Assembly (NCBI GenBank): GCA_013002105.1
Contig: JABDKS010000572.1
Span: 1-25,038 of the forward strand
DNA length: 25,038 bases
Source: Pirellulaceae bacterium
Lineage (GTDB): Bacteria; Planctomycetota; Planctomycetia; Pirellulales; Pirellulaceae
Direction: 5' to 3'
The notes beneath the pieces are model-generated. The model was not told the origin of the DNA. It worked only from the letters and a program-made list of their open reading frames with translations, and did not search any database. The position numbers and the translations under genes are program-made. Of the stretch, positions 1 through 7,449 are shown piece after piece (position 1 is the stretch's first letter; every line of letters starts with the position of its first letter).

Positions 1-536
1 GTGCCACTTTCGCCTTCGATCAGCACCGGATTGTCGGTTGGTGCAACTCGATCAATCAGCCGAAAGACTTTCTTCATCGGCTCTGATTCGCCGATCATCT
101 TGAATACGGGACGCTTGTTTCGGTCGATGACTTCTCGAAGTTGCGTGTTTTCTTTTCTCAGCTTTCTCCGGTCCAAGGCCCTCAGACATCGGCCTTCCAG
201 TTCGCCCATCGGAAACGGCTTCGACAGAAAGTCGAACACACCACGACGCATCGACTCGACGGCGTTTTCAATCGTCCCTTCGCCCGTCAGCACGATGATC
301 TCGGTATCGGGGTTGACGTCTCGCATTCTTTGAACGAGTTCCAGACCGCTAAGGCCGGGCAGATTCCAGTCGAGTACCGCGATGTCGAAGTCGCGTTTTT
401 CACATTGGCTGATGCCGTCCTGCCCGCTGGTGGTATGGGTCACCTGATGTCCGTTCTTCTGGAACCAGCGCATGCAACCGGCTGCAAAGTCGGCGTCATC
501 GTCCACGAACAGGATGTCGAATGATTCGTTTTTCAT
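1..536 (-). CDS. NtrC-family sigma-54 response regulator (3' part outside window)
   Basis: This gene starts at the ATG at 536 and runs off the left edge, so only about 178 residues are seen. Residues 1-120 form a CheY-like receiver: acidic pocket DDD at 12-14, phosphoacceptor Asp56 (in VLDWNLPG), Thr84 and Lys106 (in LSKPF). A linker helix follows, then the start of an AAA+ sigma-54 interaction domain (IGESEPMKKVFRLID, then EGESGT at the edge, the first half of the Walker A motif). In this family, phosphorylation triggers ATP-driven opening of sigma-54 promoters; the ATPase core and Fis-type HTH would lie outside the window. It is divergent from the histidine kinase at 640, with 103 bp between the starts, so partnership with that kinase is plausible but inferred. 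No clear Shine-Dalgarno site is seen. The family call is secure; the target genes are unknown. Confidence 0.93.
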   Translation of the reverse strand, partial: MKNESFDILFVDDDADFAAGCMRWFQKNGHQVTHTTSGQDGISQCEKRDFDIAVLDWNLPGLSGLELVQRMRDVNPDTEIIVLTGEGTIENAVESMRRGVFDFLSKPFPMGELEGRCLRALDRRKLRKENTQLREVIDRNKRPVFKMIGESEPMKKVFRLIDRVAPTDNPVLIEGESG

Positions 537-590
537 TTCAGCATTGTAGGACAGGCAGCTTGCATGTCACGCCGTCTCAATCGGCGCCAA

Positions 591-612
591 CAGGCTGGCA
601 GCCTGTGTTACG
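591..612. repeat. REP-like palindrome copy 1
   Basis: The 15-base palindrome CAGGCTGgCAGCCTG is followed by TGTTACG. The same core with TTTTACG recurs at 2242-2263, and a partial copy lies at 2218-2230. It sits in the divergent gap between the NtrC-type regulator and the histidine kinase. Confidence 0.75.
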
Positions 613-639
613 GCGGGGCGGACAGTTAGAATACTCATC

Positions 640-1857
640 ATGAATAGCACTCAAGAACTGTTGGAAAGCGACCTGCGTGGCCAGACGCGCGTCTTAAAAC
701 GATTGGCTCAAGGAGCGTCTCTTAACGAAGTGCTTCACACGCTGATCGACGTGGCCGAAGAATCTCGGCCGGAAATGATTGCTTCGGTCTTGTTGGTCGA
801 TGAAGCAACCGGTTGCCTGCGGAATGGGGCTTCGCGACGACTGCCGGCGTTCTATTGTGACATCGTCGATGGAACGATGCCCGGTCCGGCTGTCGGCTCC
901 TGTGGCACGGCTGCGTACACTGGCAAACGCGTCATTGTGGAAGACATCAAAACCGATCCGCTCTGGGAACGGGATCGCGACATCGTCTTGGGTGCCGGCC
1001 TTCAAGCCTGCTGGTCGGAACCGATTATCTCCTCAACCGGCGAAGTCTTGGGCACGTTCGCCATGTACTACCAAAGCCCTCGCGCGCCGGACGAGAATGA
1101 GCTGGAATTCGTGTCCAGCAGTGCGAACTTAGCTGCGCTCGCCATTGAACGACTTCGATATCAAGACAAGCTTTTGCAGGCGGAACGACTTGCGGCGATG
1201 GGGCAGATGGTTACGGCGATCGCCCACGAAAGTAGAAACGCCCTTCAGCGAATACAAGTTGGCGTGGATGTGCTGCAATACGAGATCGAGGAAGGCAGTG
1301 AAGCTCGTGACGACCTCGACCGTATCAGCCGGGCCAAGGCCGATTTGCAGCACCTTCATGATGAACTTCGCAGCTTTGCGGGGCCGATTCAGTTGAACAC
1401 ATCCACCGGAAATGTGGCGGAAGTCTGGCGACAAGCGTGGACGAATCTGCGCGTTTCTCGGAAAGACCGTGATGCGCAATTGGTCGAAGAGATCACCGAT
1501 GTCGAGTTGAGCTGCGATTTCGACGCATTCCGTATTGAACAGGTATTCCGCAACCTCTTTGAGAATTCTCTGGCCGCATGCGGCGATCTTGTGCGGATAA
1601 AGGTGACCTGTCGAAATACGCACATCGACGGAGTCCCCGGTTTGTCAATTTCAGTGCGCGACAACGGACCGGGACTGCCAGAGGAGATTCGCTCGAGAGT
1701 CTTCGAGGCATTTCATACGACAAAAGCGAAGGGAACGGGCCTTGGCATGGCAATTGCGAAGAGATTCGTTGAAGCACACCACGGCACACTCGAACTCGGA
1801 AACGATCGGAGCGGTGGTGCTGAATTCGTAATCAAGCTGCCTCGAAAGTCGCAATGA
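640..1857 (+). CDS. GAF-domain sensor histidine kinase
   Basis: This 405-residue soluble kinase has no membrane segments. A GAF sensor domain covers about residues 20-175. The dimerisation/phosphoacceptor helix follows, with His196 in AIAHESRNALQ. The HATPase domain has an N box at 301-311 (QVFRNLFENSL), G1 at 341-347 (DNGPGLP) and G2 at 364-371 (KGTGLGMA). The order is that of a cytoplasmic two-component kinase that autophosphorylates on His196 and passes phosphate to a receiver Asp. The ligand of the GAF domain cannot be read from sequence. The stop overlaps the start of the receiver gene by four bases (ATGA), which argues that the two are a cognate pair. The divergent NtrC-type regulator is a second possible partner. 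The ATG at 640 has no good ribosome binding site, but it precedes the GAF domain at the usual distance. Confidence 0.93.
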   Translation: MNSTQELLESDLRGQTRVLKRLAQGASLNEVLHTLIDVAEESRPEMIASVLLVDEATGCLRNGASRRLPAFYCDIVDGTMPGPAVGSCGTAAYTGKRVIVEDIKTDPLWERDRDIVLGAGLQACWSEPIISSTGEVLGTFAMYYQSPRAPDENELEFVSSSANLAALAIERLRYQDKLLQAERLAAMGQMVTAIAHESRNALQRIQVGVDVLQYEIEEGSEARDDLDRISRAKADLQHLHDELRSFAGPIQLNTSTGNVAEVWRQAWTNLRVSRKDRDAQLVEEITDVELSCDFDAFRIEQVFRNLFENSLAACGDLVRIKVTCRNTHIDGVPGLSISVRDNGPGLPEEIRSRVFEAFHTTKAKGTGLGMAIAKRFVEAHHGTLELGNDRSGGAEFVIKLPRKSQ

Positions 1858-2216
1858 CAGCCCACCTAAGAATCGTGATCGCCGATGACGAAGAAGACAT
1901 TCGTCACGGGTTTCGTCGTTTGCTGAGCAAGCTCGGCTGTGAAGTCGTCGGCGAAGCAGCGGACGGACGGGAACTGGTCGCCGTTTGTCTGTCAGAGCAG
2001 CCTGACCTGGTGATTACCGACATCCGCATGCCGGAAATGTCAGGTATCGAAGCAGCCAAGGTGATTGCAGAAACACAGTCGATCCCGGTCATTATCGTTT
2101 CATCCCACGAACGCCCAACCGACGAAGACTGCAAAATTATCGCCGACTTTCTGCTCAAGCCTGTCGGCATGCCGGACTTGGAAGCGGCGATTGCGAAGGC
2201 CTGCAACGCTGCGTAG
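1854..2216 (+). CDS. Receiver-only response regulator
   Basis: At 120 residues this is a lone CheY-like receiver with no output domain. Conserved sites are Asp11-Asp12, phosphoacceptor Asp56 (in VITDIRMPEMSG), Ser83 in the Thr/Ser switch position and Lys102 (LLKPVG). The ATG overlaps the kinase stop (ATGA), so translation is coupled, and His196 of that kinase is the probable phosphodonor. Without an output domain it may act by protein contact or relay phosphate to another protein. The sequence resembles the receiver half of AmiR/NasT-type regulators, but there is no room for an ANTAR domain before the stop. A REP-like palindrome starts directly after the stop. Confidence 0.92.
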   Translation: MTAHLRIVIADDEEDIRHGFRRLLSKLGCEVVGEAADGRELVAVCLSEQPDLVITDIRMPEMSGIEAAKVIAETQSIPVIIVSSHERPTDEDCKIIADFLLKPVGMPDLEAAIAKACNAA

Positions 2217-2217
2217 T

Positions 2218-2263
2218 GCTGGCAGCCTGCCTGCAATGAATCAGGCTGGCAGCCTGTTTTACG
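2218..2263. repeat. REP-like palindromes copies 2 and 3
   Basis: Immediately after the receiver gene there is a partial copy (GCTGGCAGCCTGC at 2218-2230) and then a full one at 2242-2263 (CAGGCTGgCAGCCTG plus TTTTACG). Copy 1 lies at 591-612, so the kinase/receiver operon is bracketed by the same element. Confidence 0.75.
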
Positions 2264-2907
2264 TTTCAACCGCGCATATGTGGGCAAGGATTGCTTCTGA
2301 CTGTCCGCCGAGGGACAAGTCACCCATCGAGTTGCTTGTGCATCACAAGCGAGTCGACCAATCAGCAATTGACCCGTGGACCACGCGCCGCATCAAACAA
2401 GAAGTCTTCATGTGAAGCGCGCTCCAGGCAATGAAAAGCGATCGTACGGACTAGCAGAAACTGGCATCGAGCATGAACAGTAGCATCAAGAATTGATCCT
2501 CGCGGACATCAGACGCGACTTGTCCTGCAATCCAACCTGGCCCAAGTAACAGGACGTGCCGCTCGACACGACCTTCGGCGAGAGCTCTGGGCGGTTCGCC
2601 GGTAACTATTAATCAAAATCTTGCAGGAATCTGGTAAACAAGGCAGACTTCTTGCATAAGTAACCCTGAGGGGAGCAACTTGTTGATACAGATAGAGACC
2701 CGCTCTGCCCTGCCTCTCAATTCATGATTTTTAAATTACTCTTGCAAAGTTTTGATTTTTGCGACGCTGGTCGCGTCAAAGTCGGCAAACCCCAATCCCG
2801 GAAACGAACGACAGCCATTCGCACCGTTTTTTCCGCTGCTTTACGCACGTCGGCAATGAATCGGACGAACAGTCAGTTGATCAATCTATGTCGATACGAT
2901 GCCAGTA

Positions 2908-2941
2908 CGACGTTTGTCGCTCGGACGGTTCGACGTTTGTC
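2908..2941 (+). repeat. Short direct repeat CGACGTTTGTC, two copies
   Basis: Two exact 11-base copies begin at 2908 and 2931, a 23-base period of about two helical turns. This spacing would suit side-by-side protein binding. No function is shown. Confidence 0.4.
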
Positions 2942-3063
2942 CGCAACCGTTTTCGGCCGTCTTTTACGGCGTCAAAGTGATTTGGCGACCATCGCGACGC
3001 CACGCCCAGTCCAAGTGAATGAATTGATTTGACAAGCCGACTTCAATTCCCATAATCCTGCTC

Positions 3064-3078
3064 GCTCGATCATCGAGC
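3064..3078. promoter_or_regulatory. 15-bp palindrome, possible operator
   Basis: GCTCGAT-C-ATCGAGC is a perfect inverted repeat about 200 bases upstream of the small DNA-binding protein gene. It could be an operator or a recombination site. The role is inferred from symmetry and position only. Confidence 0.3.
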
Positions 3079-3273
3079 ATCTCATCCAACCAGCCAACGA
3101 CCAGCCCAGCACCCGGCTCTACGCCCGCAGCGACTTTCGCGGCGCGGCTTTCTTTGGATCTGTCGCGCACCGAGCGATGACGCGGCGGATTCTGGTCCCC
3201 CTTTTTCACGGCTTCGCGGCCTGCCGATTGTTTGGCATTCGCGACGAAGCTTTTGCATGAAGCAAGGAAATCC

Positions 3274-3492
3274 ATGTCGCAGCCACCATTGCTGTTAACC
3301 GTCGGCGAGATCGCCCGCCGGACCGACACGAAGATCCACCGCATCGAATACATCATTCGATCGCGAAACATCCAGCCGATCGGCTGGGCTGGCCACGCCC
3401 GCGTATTCGCCGAGGCCAGTTTGGATCACATCGCCAGCGAACTCCGCCGCATGGACGCGGATCGCCAACCTCCGACAAGTTTGAACGGTTAA
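3274..3492 (+). CDS. Small MerR/excisionase-like HTH protein
   Basis: This 72-residue protein starts at the ATG at 3274, chosen because AAGGA lies five bases before it; the upstream in-frame ATG at 3232 has no comparable site. The sequence LTVGEIARRTDTKIHRIEYIIRSRNIQPIGWAGHARVFAEASLDHI has the helix-turn-helix plus wing pattern of MerR-like or excisionase DNA-binding domains, with the wing ending in RVF before a final helix. Stand-alone proteins of this kind often regulate or assist excision of integrative elements. It is followed after 12 bases by the primase-polymerase gene, which has a strong AAGGAG site overlapping its stop region, so the two are one operon. The exact role, repressor or excisionase, is not determined. 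Confidence 0.75.
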   Translation: MSQPPLLLTVGEIARRTDTKIHRIEYIIRSRNIQPIGWAGHARVFAEASLDHIASELRRMDADRQPPTSLNG

Positions 3493-3504
3493 GGAGAACC
3501 AATC

Positions 3505-5781
3505 ATGACAACGCAAACAGAACCCGATGCAGCATATTCAGTACAGGGTGTCGCCCATCGTTACATCGATGCGGGCCTGCTCGTGCTTCCGGCCGATTCC
3601 GCGACGAAGCATCCGACGCTCGATTCGTACAAACAGTACCGCGACAAGCGACCCATCGAAAAGCAGAACGAAGTTTGGTTTTCGTCAGCCAGGGCGATTT
3701 GCATTTTGACCGGTGCGGTGTCAGGAAGCCTCGAAGTGCTCGACTTCGATCAAGGTGGTCAAGCATTTGACGCATGGTGTGACGCGGTCGTCGAACGCGA
3801 TGCGAGAATTCTGCAGCGTATCGTCGTGCAGAAGTCGCAATCCGGCGGACGGCATGTCTTCTATCGCAACGAGTTCATCACGCCGGGGAGCACCACGCTG
3901 GCTCGCACGATCTCACCGAAAGTCAGCGGAAAAGACACGTTGATCGAAACGCTCGGCGAGGGAAGCTTGGTGATGTGCGATCCGTCGCCTGGATACGTTG
4001 TCTTGCAAGGCGATTTGACGAATCTGCCCGTCATGTCGATCGACGAGCGGGCGATCATGGTGGAGGCGGCCTGCTTGTTCGATGAAGCAAAGTCGACAAG
4101 CGACGAACCGACAGAGAAAACTCCGTCGGAAAAATCCGAGAGAAGGACCACCAGTGATGGAACCCAGCCGGGCGACGACTTCAACCAACGTGGCGATGTA
4201 GGGGCAATTCTCACCACGCATGGTTGGCGTTTGATTCGCGATGGCCGCAACCAACATTGGTGCCGTCCGGGTAAGACCCATGGTTGCAGCGCGACGTTGA
4301 AAGATGGCGTGTTCTTTGTTTTCAGTTCCAACGCGGCTCCGTTTGAACCAAAGGATTCGTACTCGCCCTTCGCCGTCTACACGATGCTCCAGCACGGAGG
4401 CGATTTCTCAGCGGCCACGCGGCAGCTTGCGTCCGAAGGCTATGGGCAAGCGGCCGACAGCGACGTAGATCTGACGAGCTTTCTGAACGGCCTTTCAAGT
4501 GCGGGTCAACCGGTGGCGAGACAGGCACCGGAGCCAGAACTTCCCGACCCTGGCCCTGTTCCCGAGTCGTTGCTCCAAGTTCCCGGCTTCATCTCCGATG
4601 TCATGTCGCATTGCCTCGACACCGCCCCTTATCCAAATCCGACGCTCGCTTTCGCCGGAGCCATGGGGTTGCTCGCCACACTGGCTGGACGCAAAGTGCG
4701 TGACCCCGGCGACAATCGAACGAATCTGTATCTGCTGGGACTCGCTCACTCCGCCGCCGGCAAGGATTGGCCGCGAAAATTAAACGTGCAGATACTACAT
4801 CGCGTCGGCATGGCAAATTGCGTTGGTGAACGATTCGCATCCGGCGAAGGCATTCAGGATGCACTACATCTGACACCCTCGATGCTGTTCCAAACCGACG
4901 AGGTCGATGGCATGTTGCAGTCGATCAAGAAATCTAACGACGCTCGCTACGAAAATGTCCTGTCCACGTTGCTGACGATGTATTCATCCGCCAATACGGT
5001 GTATCCCATGCGGCGGAAGGCAGGCAAGGAATCGCCGGGAACGATTGACCAGCCATGCTTGGTGGTCTTCGGTACGGCGATTCCAAACCACTACTACGCC
5101 GCATTGTCAGAGCGGATGCTCACCAACGGCTTCTTCGCTCGTATGATGATCCTGGAATGCGGAGAGCGCGGCCGTGGACAGGAGCCGAAGATTGCCGAGG
5201 TGCCCGAGGAGATCATGAACGTGGCTCGCTGGTGGGCAGACTACCAACCCGGCAGCGGCAACCTTGGCCCTTGGCATCCGCGACCGATAATTGTGCCTCA
5301 CGACGATGCGGCCAAAGAACTTCTCATTGCGTCGCGACTGAAAGCTGAGAACGAGTACGCGAAGGCAGAACGAAAGAATGACTCGGTGGGGACGACAGTC
5401 TGGGGCCGCGTCAACGAACAGACTCGCAAACTGGCGTTGCTGTACGCCATCAGTGCGAACCACGAATCACCGGTGATCAACGAAGCGGCGGCCAACTGGG
5501 CGATGACGTTGCTTGATCACCTGACGCAGCGGATGCTATTCATGGCTTCATCACACGTGGCGGAGAGCCTATTTGAAACGGACTGCTTGAAGGTTTTTGC
5601 AAAGATTCGCAAAGAGAAGACACGCACGATCAGCCACAGCAAGTTGCTCAAAGCGATGGCAATGGAAGCTGTGTTATTCAAGAAGCTAATGGCAACCTTG
5701 GCGGAACGGGGTGACATAATCGTCGAAAGTGAATCGACTGCGGGCCGGTCCGGAACCCACTACCGATTGAACCGTCCCTAG
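3505..5781 (+). CDS. Primase-polymerase / DUF3987 helicase-like replication protein
   Basis: This 758-residue protein has two parts. Residues about 10-190 match the bifunctional DNA primase/polymerase (prim-pol) fold: a metal-binding DxD at Asp80/Asp82 (EVLDFDQGG), the SGGRH motif at 113-117, and a late motif ending LVMCDPSPGYVV. A charged linker (195-225) and a small domain at 230-315 follow. Residues about 355-700 resemble DUF3987, with a phosphate-loop-like AHSAAGKDWPRK at 414-425 (Lys420 followed by Asp, not Ser/Thr) and a Walker B-like LFQTDEVDG at 461-469. The family arrangement is that of self-contained replication initiators of plasmids, phages and integrative elements, priming and unwinding at an origin. 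AAGGAG at 3491-3496 fixes the start. A purine-rich repeat array just downstream is a candidate target. Confidence 0.85.
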   Translation: MTTQTEPDAAYSVQGVAHRYIDAGLLVLPADSATKHPTLDSYKQYRDKRPIEKQNEVWFSSARAICILTGAVSGSLEVLDFDQGGQAFDAWCDAVVERDARILQRIVVQKSQSGGRHVFYRNEFITPGSTTLARTISPKVSGKDTLIETLGEGSLVMCDPSPGYVVLQGDLTNLPVMSIDERAIMVEAACLFDEAKSTSDEPTEKTPSEKSERRTTSDGTQPGDDFNQRGDVGAILTTHGWRLIRDGRNQHWCRPGKTHGCSATLKDGVFFVFSSNAAPFEPKDSYSPFAVYTMLQHGGDFSAATRQLASEGYGQAADSDVDLTSFLNGLSSAGQPVARQAPEPELPDPGPVPESLLQVPGFISDVMSHCLDTAPYPNPTLAFAGAMGLLATLAGRKVRDPGDNRTNLYLLGLAHSAAGKDWPRKLNVQILHRVGMANCVGERFASGEGIQDALHLTPSMLFQTDEVDGMLQSIKKSNDARYENVLSTLLTMYSSANTVYPMRRKAGKESPGTIDQPCLVVFGTAIPNHYYAALSERMLTNGFFARMMILECGERGRGQEPKIAEVPEEIMNVARWWADYQPGSGNLGPWHPRPIIVPHDDAAKELLIASRLKAENEYAKAERKNDSVGTTVWGRVNEQTRKLALLYAISANHESPVINEAAANWAMTLLDHLTQRMLFMASSHVAESLFETDCLKVFAKIRKEKTRTISHSKLLKAMAMEAVLFKKLMATLAERGDIIVESESTAGRSGTHYRLNRP

Positions 5782-5797
5782 CAGAGATCCGCGGCCA

Positions 5798-6020
5798 GGA
5801 AAGAAGGTCGCGGTTGGAAAGAGGTTGCTCCGGCGGTGGATGCCGACGATCGGAAAGAAGCCGAAAGAACGGAAAGAAGTCAGAAAGAAGTTTGATTGAA
5901 AAAGAACGTAAATAACACACTTTTCACTCTTCTTTCCCTCTTTCCTCTCTCCCACCCCTCGCAACGATTTTCCGGTGTATTCGCATGTGCACGCGACATG
6001 CCCCGGAAAGAAGAAAGAAG
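5798..6020 (+). repeat. GGAAAGAAG iteron-like array with pyrimidine tract
   Basis: Copies or near-copies of GGAAAGAAG occur at 5798-5806, 5816-5824 (GGAAAGAGG), 5852-5860, 5862-5870 (CGAAAGAAC), 5871-5879, 5882-5890 (AGAAAGAAG) and 6005-6020 (copy plus an overlapping AAGAAAGAAG). Between them lie an AT-rich stretch (about 5890-5925) and a pyrimidine-rich tract (about 5926-5960) that is the complement type of the repeat. This fills most of the 385-base gap after the primase gene. Repeats beside an AT-rich stretch and an initiator gene suggest a replication origin, but this is inference; no gene is seen here. Confidence 0.6.
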
Positions 6021-6166
6021 TTAATCGCGGCTCGATCCCAACGTGGTGACCGAGCATCGAACGGGTCCTCCCGGCGAGATGCTTTCAGGTCAGTCCCCAC
6101 GCACCAGCGGCATTAGTACTCAGAGTTGCTTTCCTAGAACACGTTGTCCGACTTTTGGAGAAATGA

Positions 6167-6610
6167 ATGAAGAAGAATCATTTTGAATTGGCCTCGCGGT
6201 TAGTCGCTGAGATCGAAGTCTTCGGAGATCTTCCGATCGCAGAATTTGGAATCCGAACCAACTGGCTGAGCGGAATGCAGAACCATGGCATTCCCTTCGT
6301 GCCAACTTACTGGTCCGGCCGCCGTGACCCTCGCAAAAAGATGCGATTGGTGCGAGCCACACAACAATTGGTCGAACTTGGCCGATTGGAGCGTCTGACT
6401 AGGTCGCGGCGTGATCGTACCAGCCACGTCATTCCGAAGGCCGAGTTCCTCGTCGATACGGTCAAAGAACTCAGCAATCAAGTCCATCTTCCCGCGTTCT
6501 TCGATGGGCTGAGAAAGACCGTCTGGGGTTACGACATGATCGCCGAAATTCATAGACGGCTTGAATCCACAAACGTCCAGCAGAGTGAGTCGATCGAAAA
6601 CACCCGTTGA
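6167..6610 (+). CDS. Small basic protein, winged-helix-like (unrecognised)
   Basis: I do not recognise this 147-residue protein. The start at 6167 is supported by GGAG at 6157-6160; an ATG four bases earlier is in another frame. Residues 50-92 are strongly basic and read as a helix, recognition helix and wing (KKMRLVRATQQLVELGRLER, then RSRRDRTSHVIP), the pattern of winged-helix DNA-binding domains. The N-terminal and C-terminal parts are predicted helical. It lies between the candidate origin array and the recombinase operon, all in one direction, so a role in control or replication of the element is plausible. No catalytic motif is visible. Confidence 0.7.
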   Translation: MKKNHFELASRLVAEIEVFGDLPIAEFGIRTNWLSGMQNHGIPFVPTYWSGRRDPRKKMRLVRATQQLVELGRLERLTRSRRDRTSHVIPKAEFLVDTVKELSNQVHLPAFFDGLRKTVWGYDMIAEIHRRLESTNVQQSESIENTR

Positions 6611-6719
6611 ACAACAAAACCAAAGAACTACCCACACAGCCAACCACCAAACGACTCCGCCTTTGAGAATTCTCCGTCATGCCGACAGACGTCGGCCACC
6701 TTTTTTCTCTGGAGTTTGG

Positions 6720-6965
6720 ATGCTCACCAAAGTCGATCCCCCATCGCCTTCACCCCAGTCCCGCCAACAACAAATCGCCACTTGTTTGGCCGATGCAATC
6801 ATCAATCTGCGAGCGTTATCGCGGGTCTCGCGGCCGATCTCTGAGCGTTCTTCCGAAAGTTTCCAAAGCTCGGTTGACTCGTCTGCGAACTCAGGGCTCA
6901 GTGTCACGACGCCGAACGTCTCGGCGGCCAAACCACCGCACCCCGGAGTCCCCTATGAAGCTTAA
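6720..6965 (+). CDS. Small ORF heading the recombinase operon
   Basis: This 81-residue frame begins at an ATG at 6720 with GGAG five bases upstream, and ends at a TAA that overlaps the DUF2924 gene by 11 bases. Residues 12-45 (QSRQQQIATCLADAIINLRA...) look like an amphipathic helix; the C-terminal half is Ser/Pro-rich and low in structure. The good ribosome binding site and the overlap with a real gene argue that it is translated, perhaps as a coupled leader for DUF2924. I cannot assign a family. The alternative is a chance frame in the untranslated leader. Confidence 0.5.
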   Translation: MLTKVDPPSPSPQSRQQQIATCLADAIINLRALSRVSRPISERSSESFQSSVDSSANSGLSVTTPNVSAAKPPHPGVPYEA

Positions 6966-7449
6966 CGTTGCCAAGGAGGTCGCACGGCTGCAGAAGATGA
7001 CCTGCGGCGAACTACGCGACCAATTCGCGACCTTCACCGGCGAAACCACGAACGCAAAAAACCGCAAATGGCTGATTCGCCGCATCGTTTGGCGGATGCA
7101 AGCCCGCGTCGAAGGCGGCCTTTCATCGGACGCCATCAACCGCATCCGTGAACTGGCTGACGGCGCCGACTTGCGAGTCACTTCGCCGGCCACACGGCGT
7201 CTTTCCGATGACGCTGGCAAACGCACCCAAGCGTTACCCACCGGAGTGCCGTCCGCCGCCATGCCGCTGCCAGGAACGCTCATAACGCGAGTTTACAAAG
7301 GCCGCGAGATTCGCGTCCGCGTCACGCCTAACGGCTTTGAATATGAAGGCGAACTATTTGGTTCGCTATCCGCCGTCGCCAAACACGTCACCGGGTCGCA
7401 CTGGAGCGGCAACCGGTTCTTCAAACTCAATCAACAGGAATCCAAATGA
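6955..7449 (+). CDS. DUF2924 family protein
   Basis: The 164-residue form from the ATG at 6955 (GGAG six bases upstream) matches the DUF2924 pattern end to end. An N-terminal helical part has KEVARLQKMTCGELRDQF, then RKWLIRRIVWRMQ and EGGLSSDAINRIREL. A C-terminal part has PGTLITRVYKGREIRVRV, FEYEGELFGSLSAVAKHVTG and SGNRFFKL. A longer in-frame extension from 6679 is Arg/Ser/Pro-rich and unlike the family, so it is rejected. The stop codon overlaps the recombinase start (ATGATG), giving coupled translation. DUF2924 genes are commonly found just upstream of large serine recombinases in integrated elements and prophages; biochemical function is unknown. The C-terminal fold resembles a small DNA-binding module, but that is inference. 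Confidence 0.88.
   Translation: MKLNVAKEVARLQKMTCGELRDQFATFTGETTNAKNRKWLIRRIVWRMQARVEGGLSSDAINRIRELADGADLRVTSPATRRLSDDAGKRTQALPTGVPSAAMPLPGTLITRVYKGREIRVRVTPNGFEYEGELFGSLSAVAKHVTGSHWSGNRFFKLNQQESK

Larger units (their letters stand above)
2217..3273. other. 1-kb region without a convincing gene
   Basis: Open frames here are short, have atypical composition and lack recognisable domains, so none is called. The region holds REP-like palindromes (2218-2263), an AT-rich patch near 2600-2760, two direct copies of CGACGTTTGTC (2908-2918 and 2931-2941, 23 bases apart), a perfect 7-1-7 palindrome GCTCGATcATCGAGC (3064-3078), and a sequence resembling the 3' end of the downstream tRNA-Arg (3180-3201). 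It probably contains the left boundary of the mobile element. Confidence 0.5.

Noticed and set aside
2724..3032. 102-residue plus-strand frame in the gene-free region
   Set aside because: No ribosome binding site, no recognisable motif, Arg/Thr-rich as expected for non-coding sequence.
2964..3371. 135-residue minus-strand frame
   Set aside because: Overlaps the better-supported HTH gene, has no recognisable domain and atypical composition.
6679..6954. N-terminal extension of the DUF2924 frame
   Set aside because: Arg/Ser/Pro-rich and unlike the family; the ATG at 6955 has a better ribosome binding site and the family's normal start.
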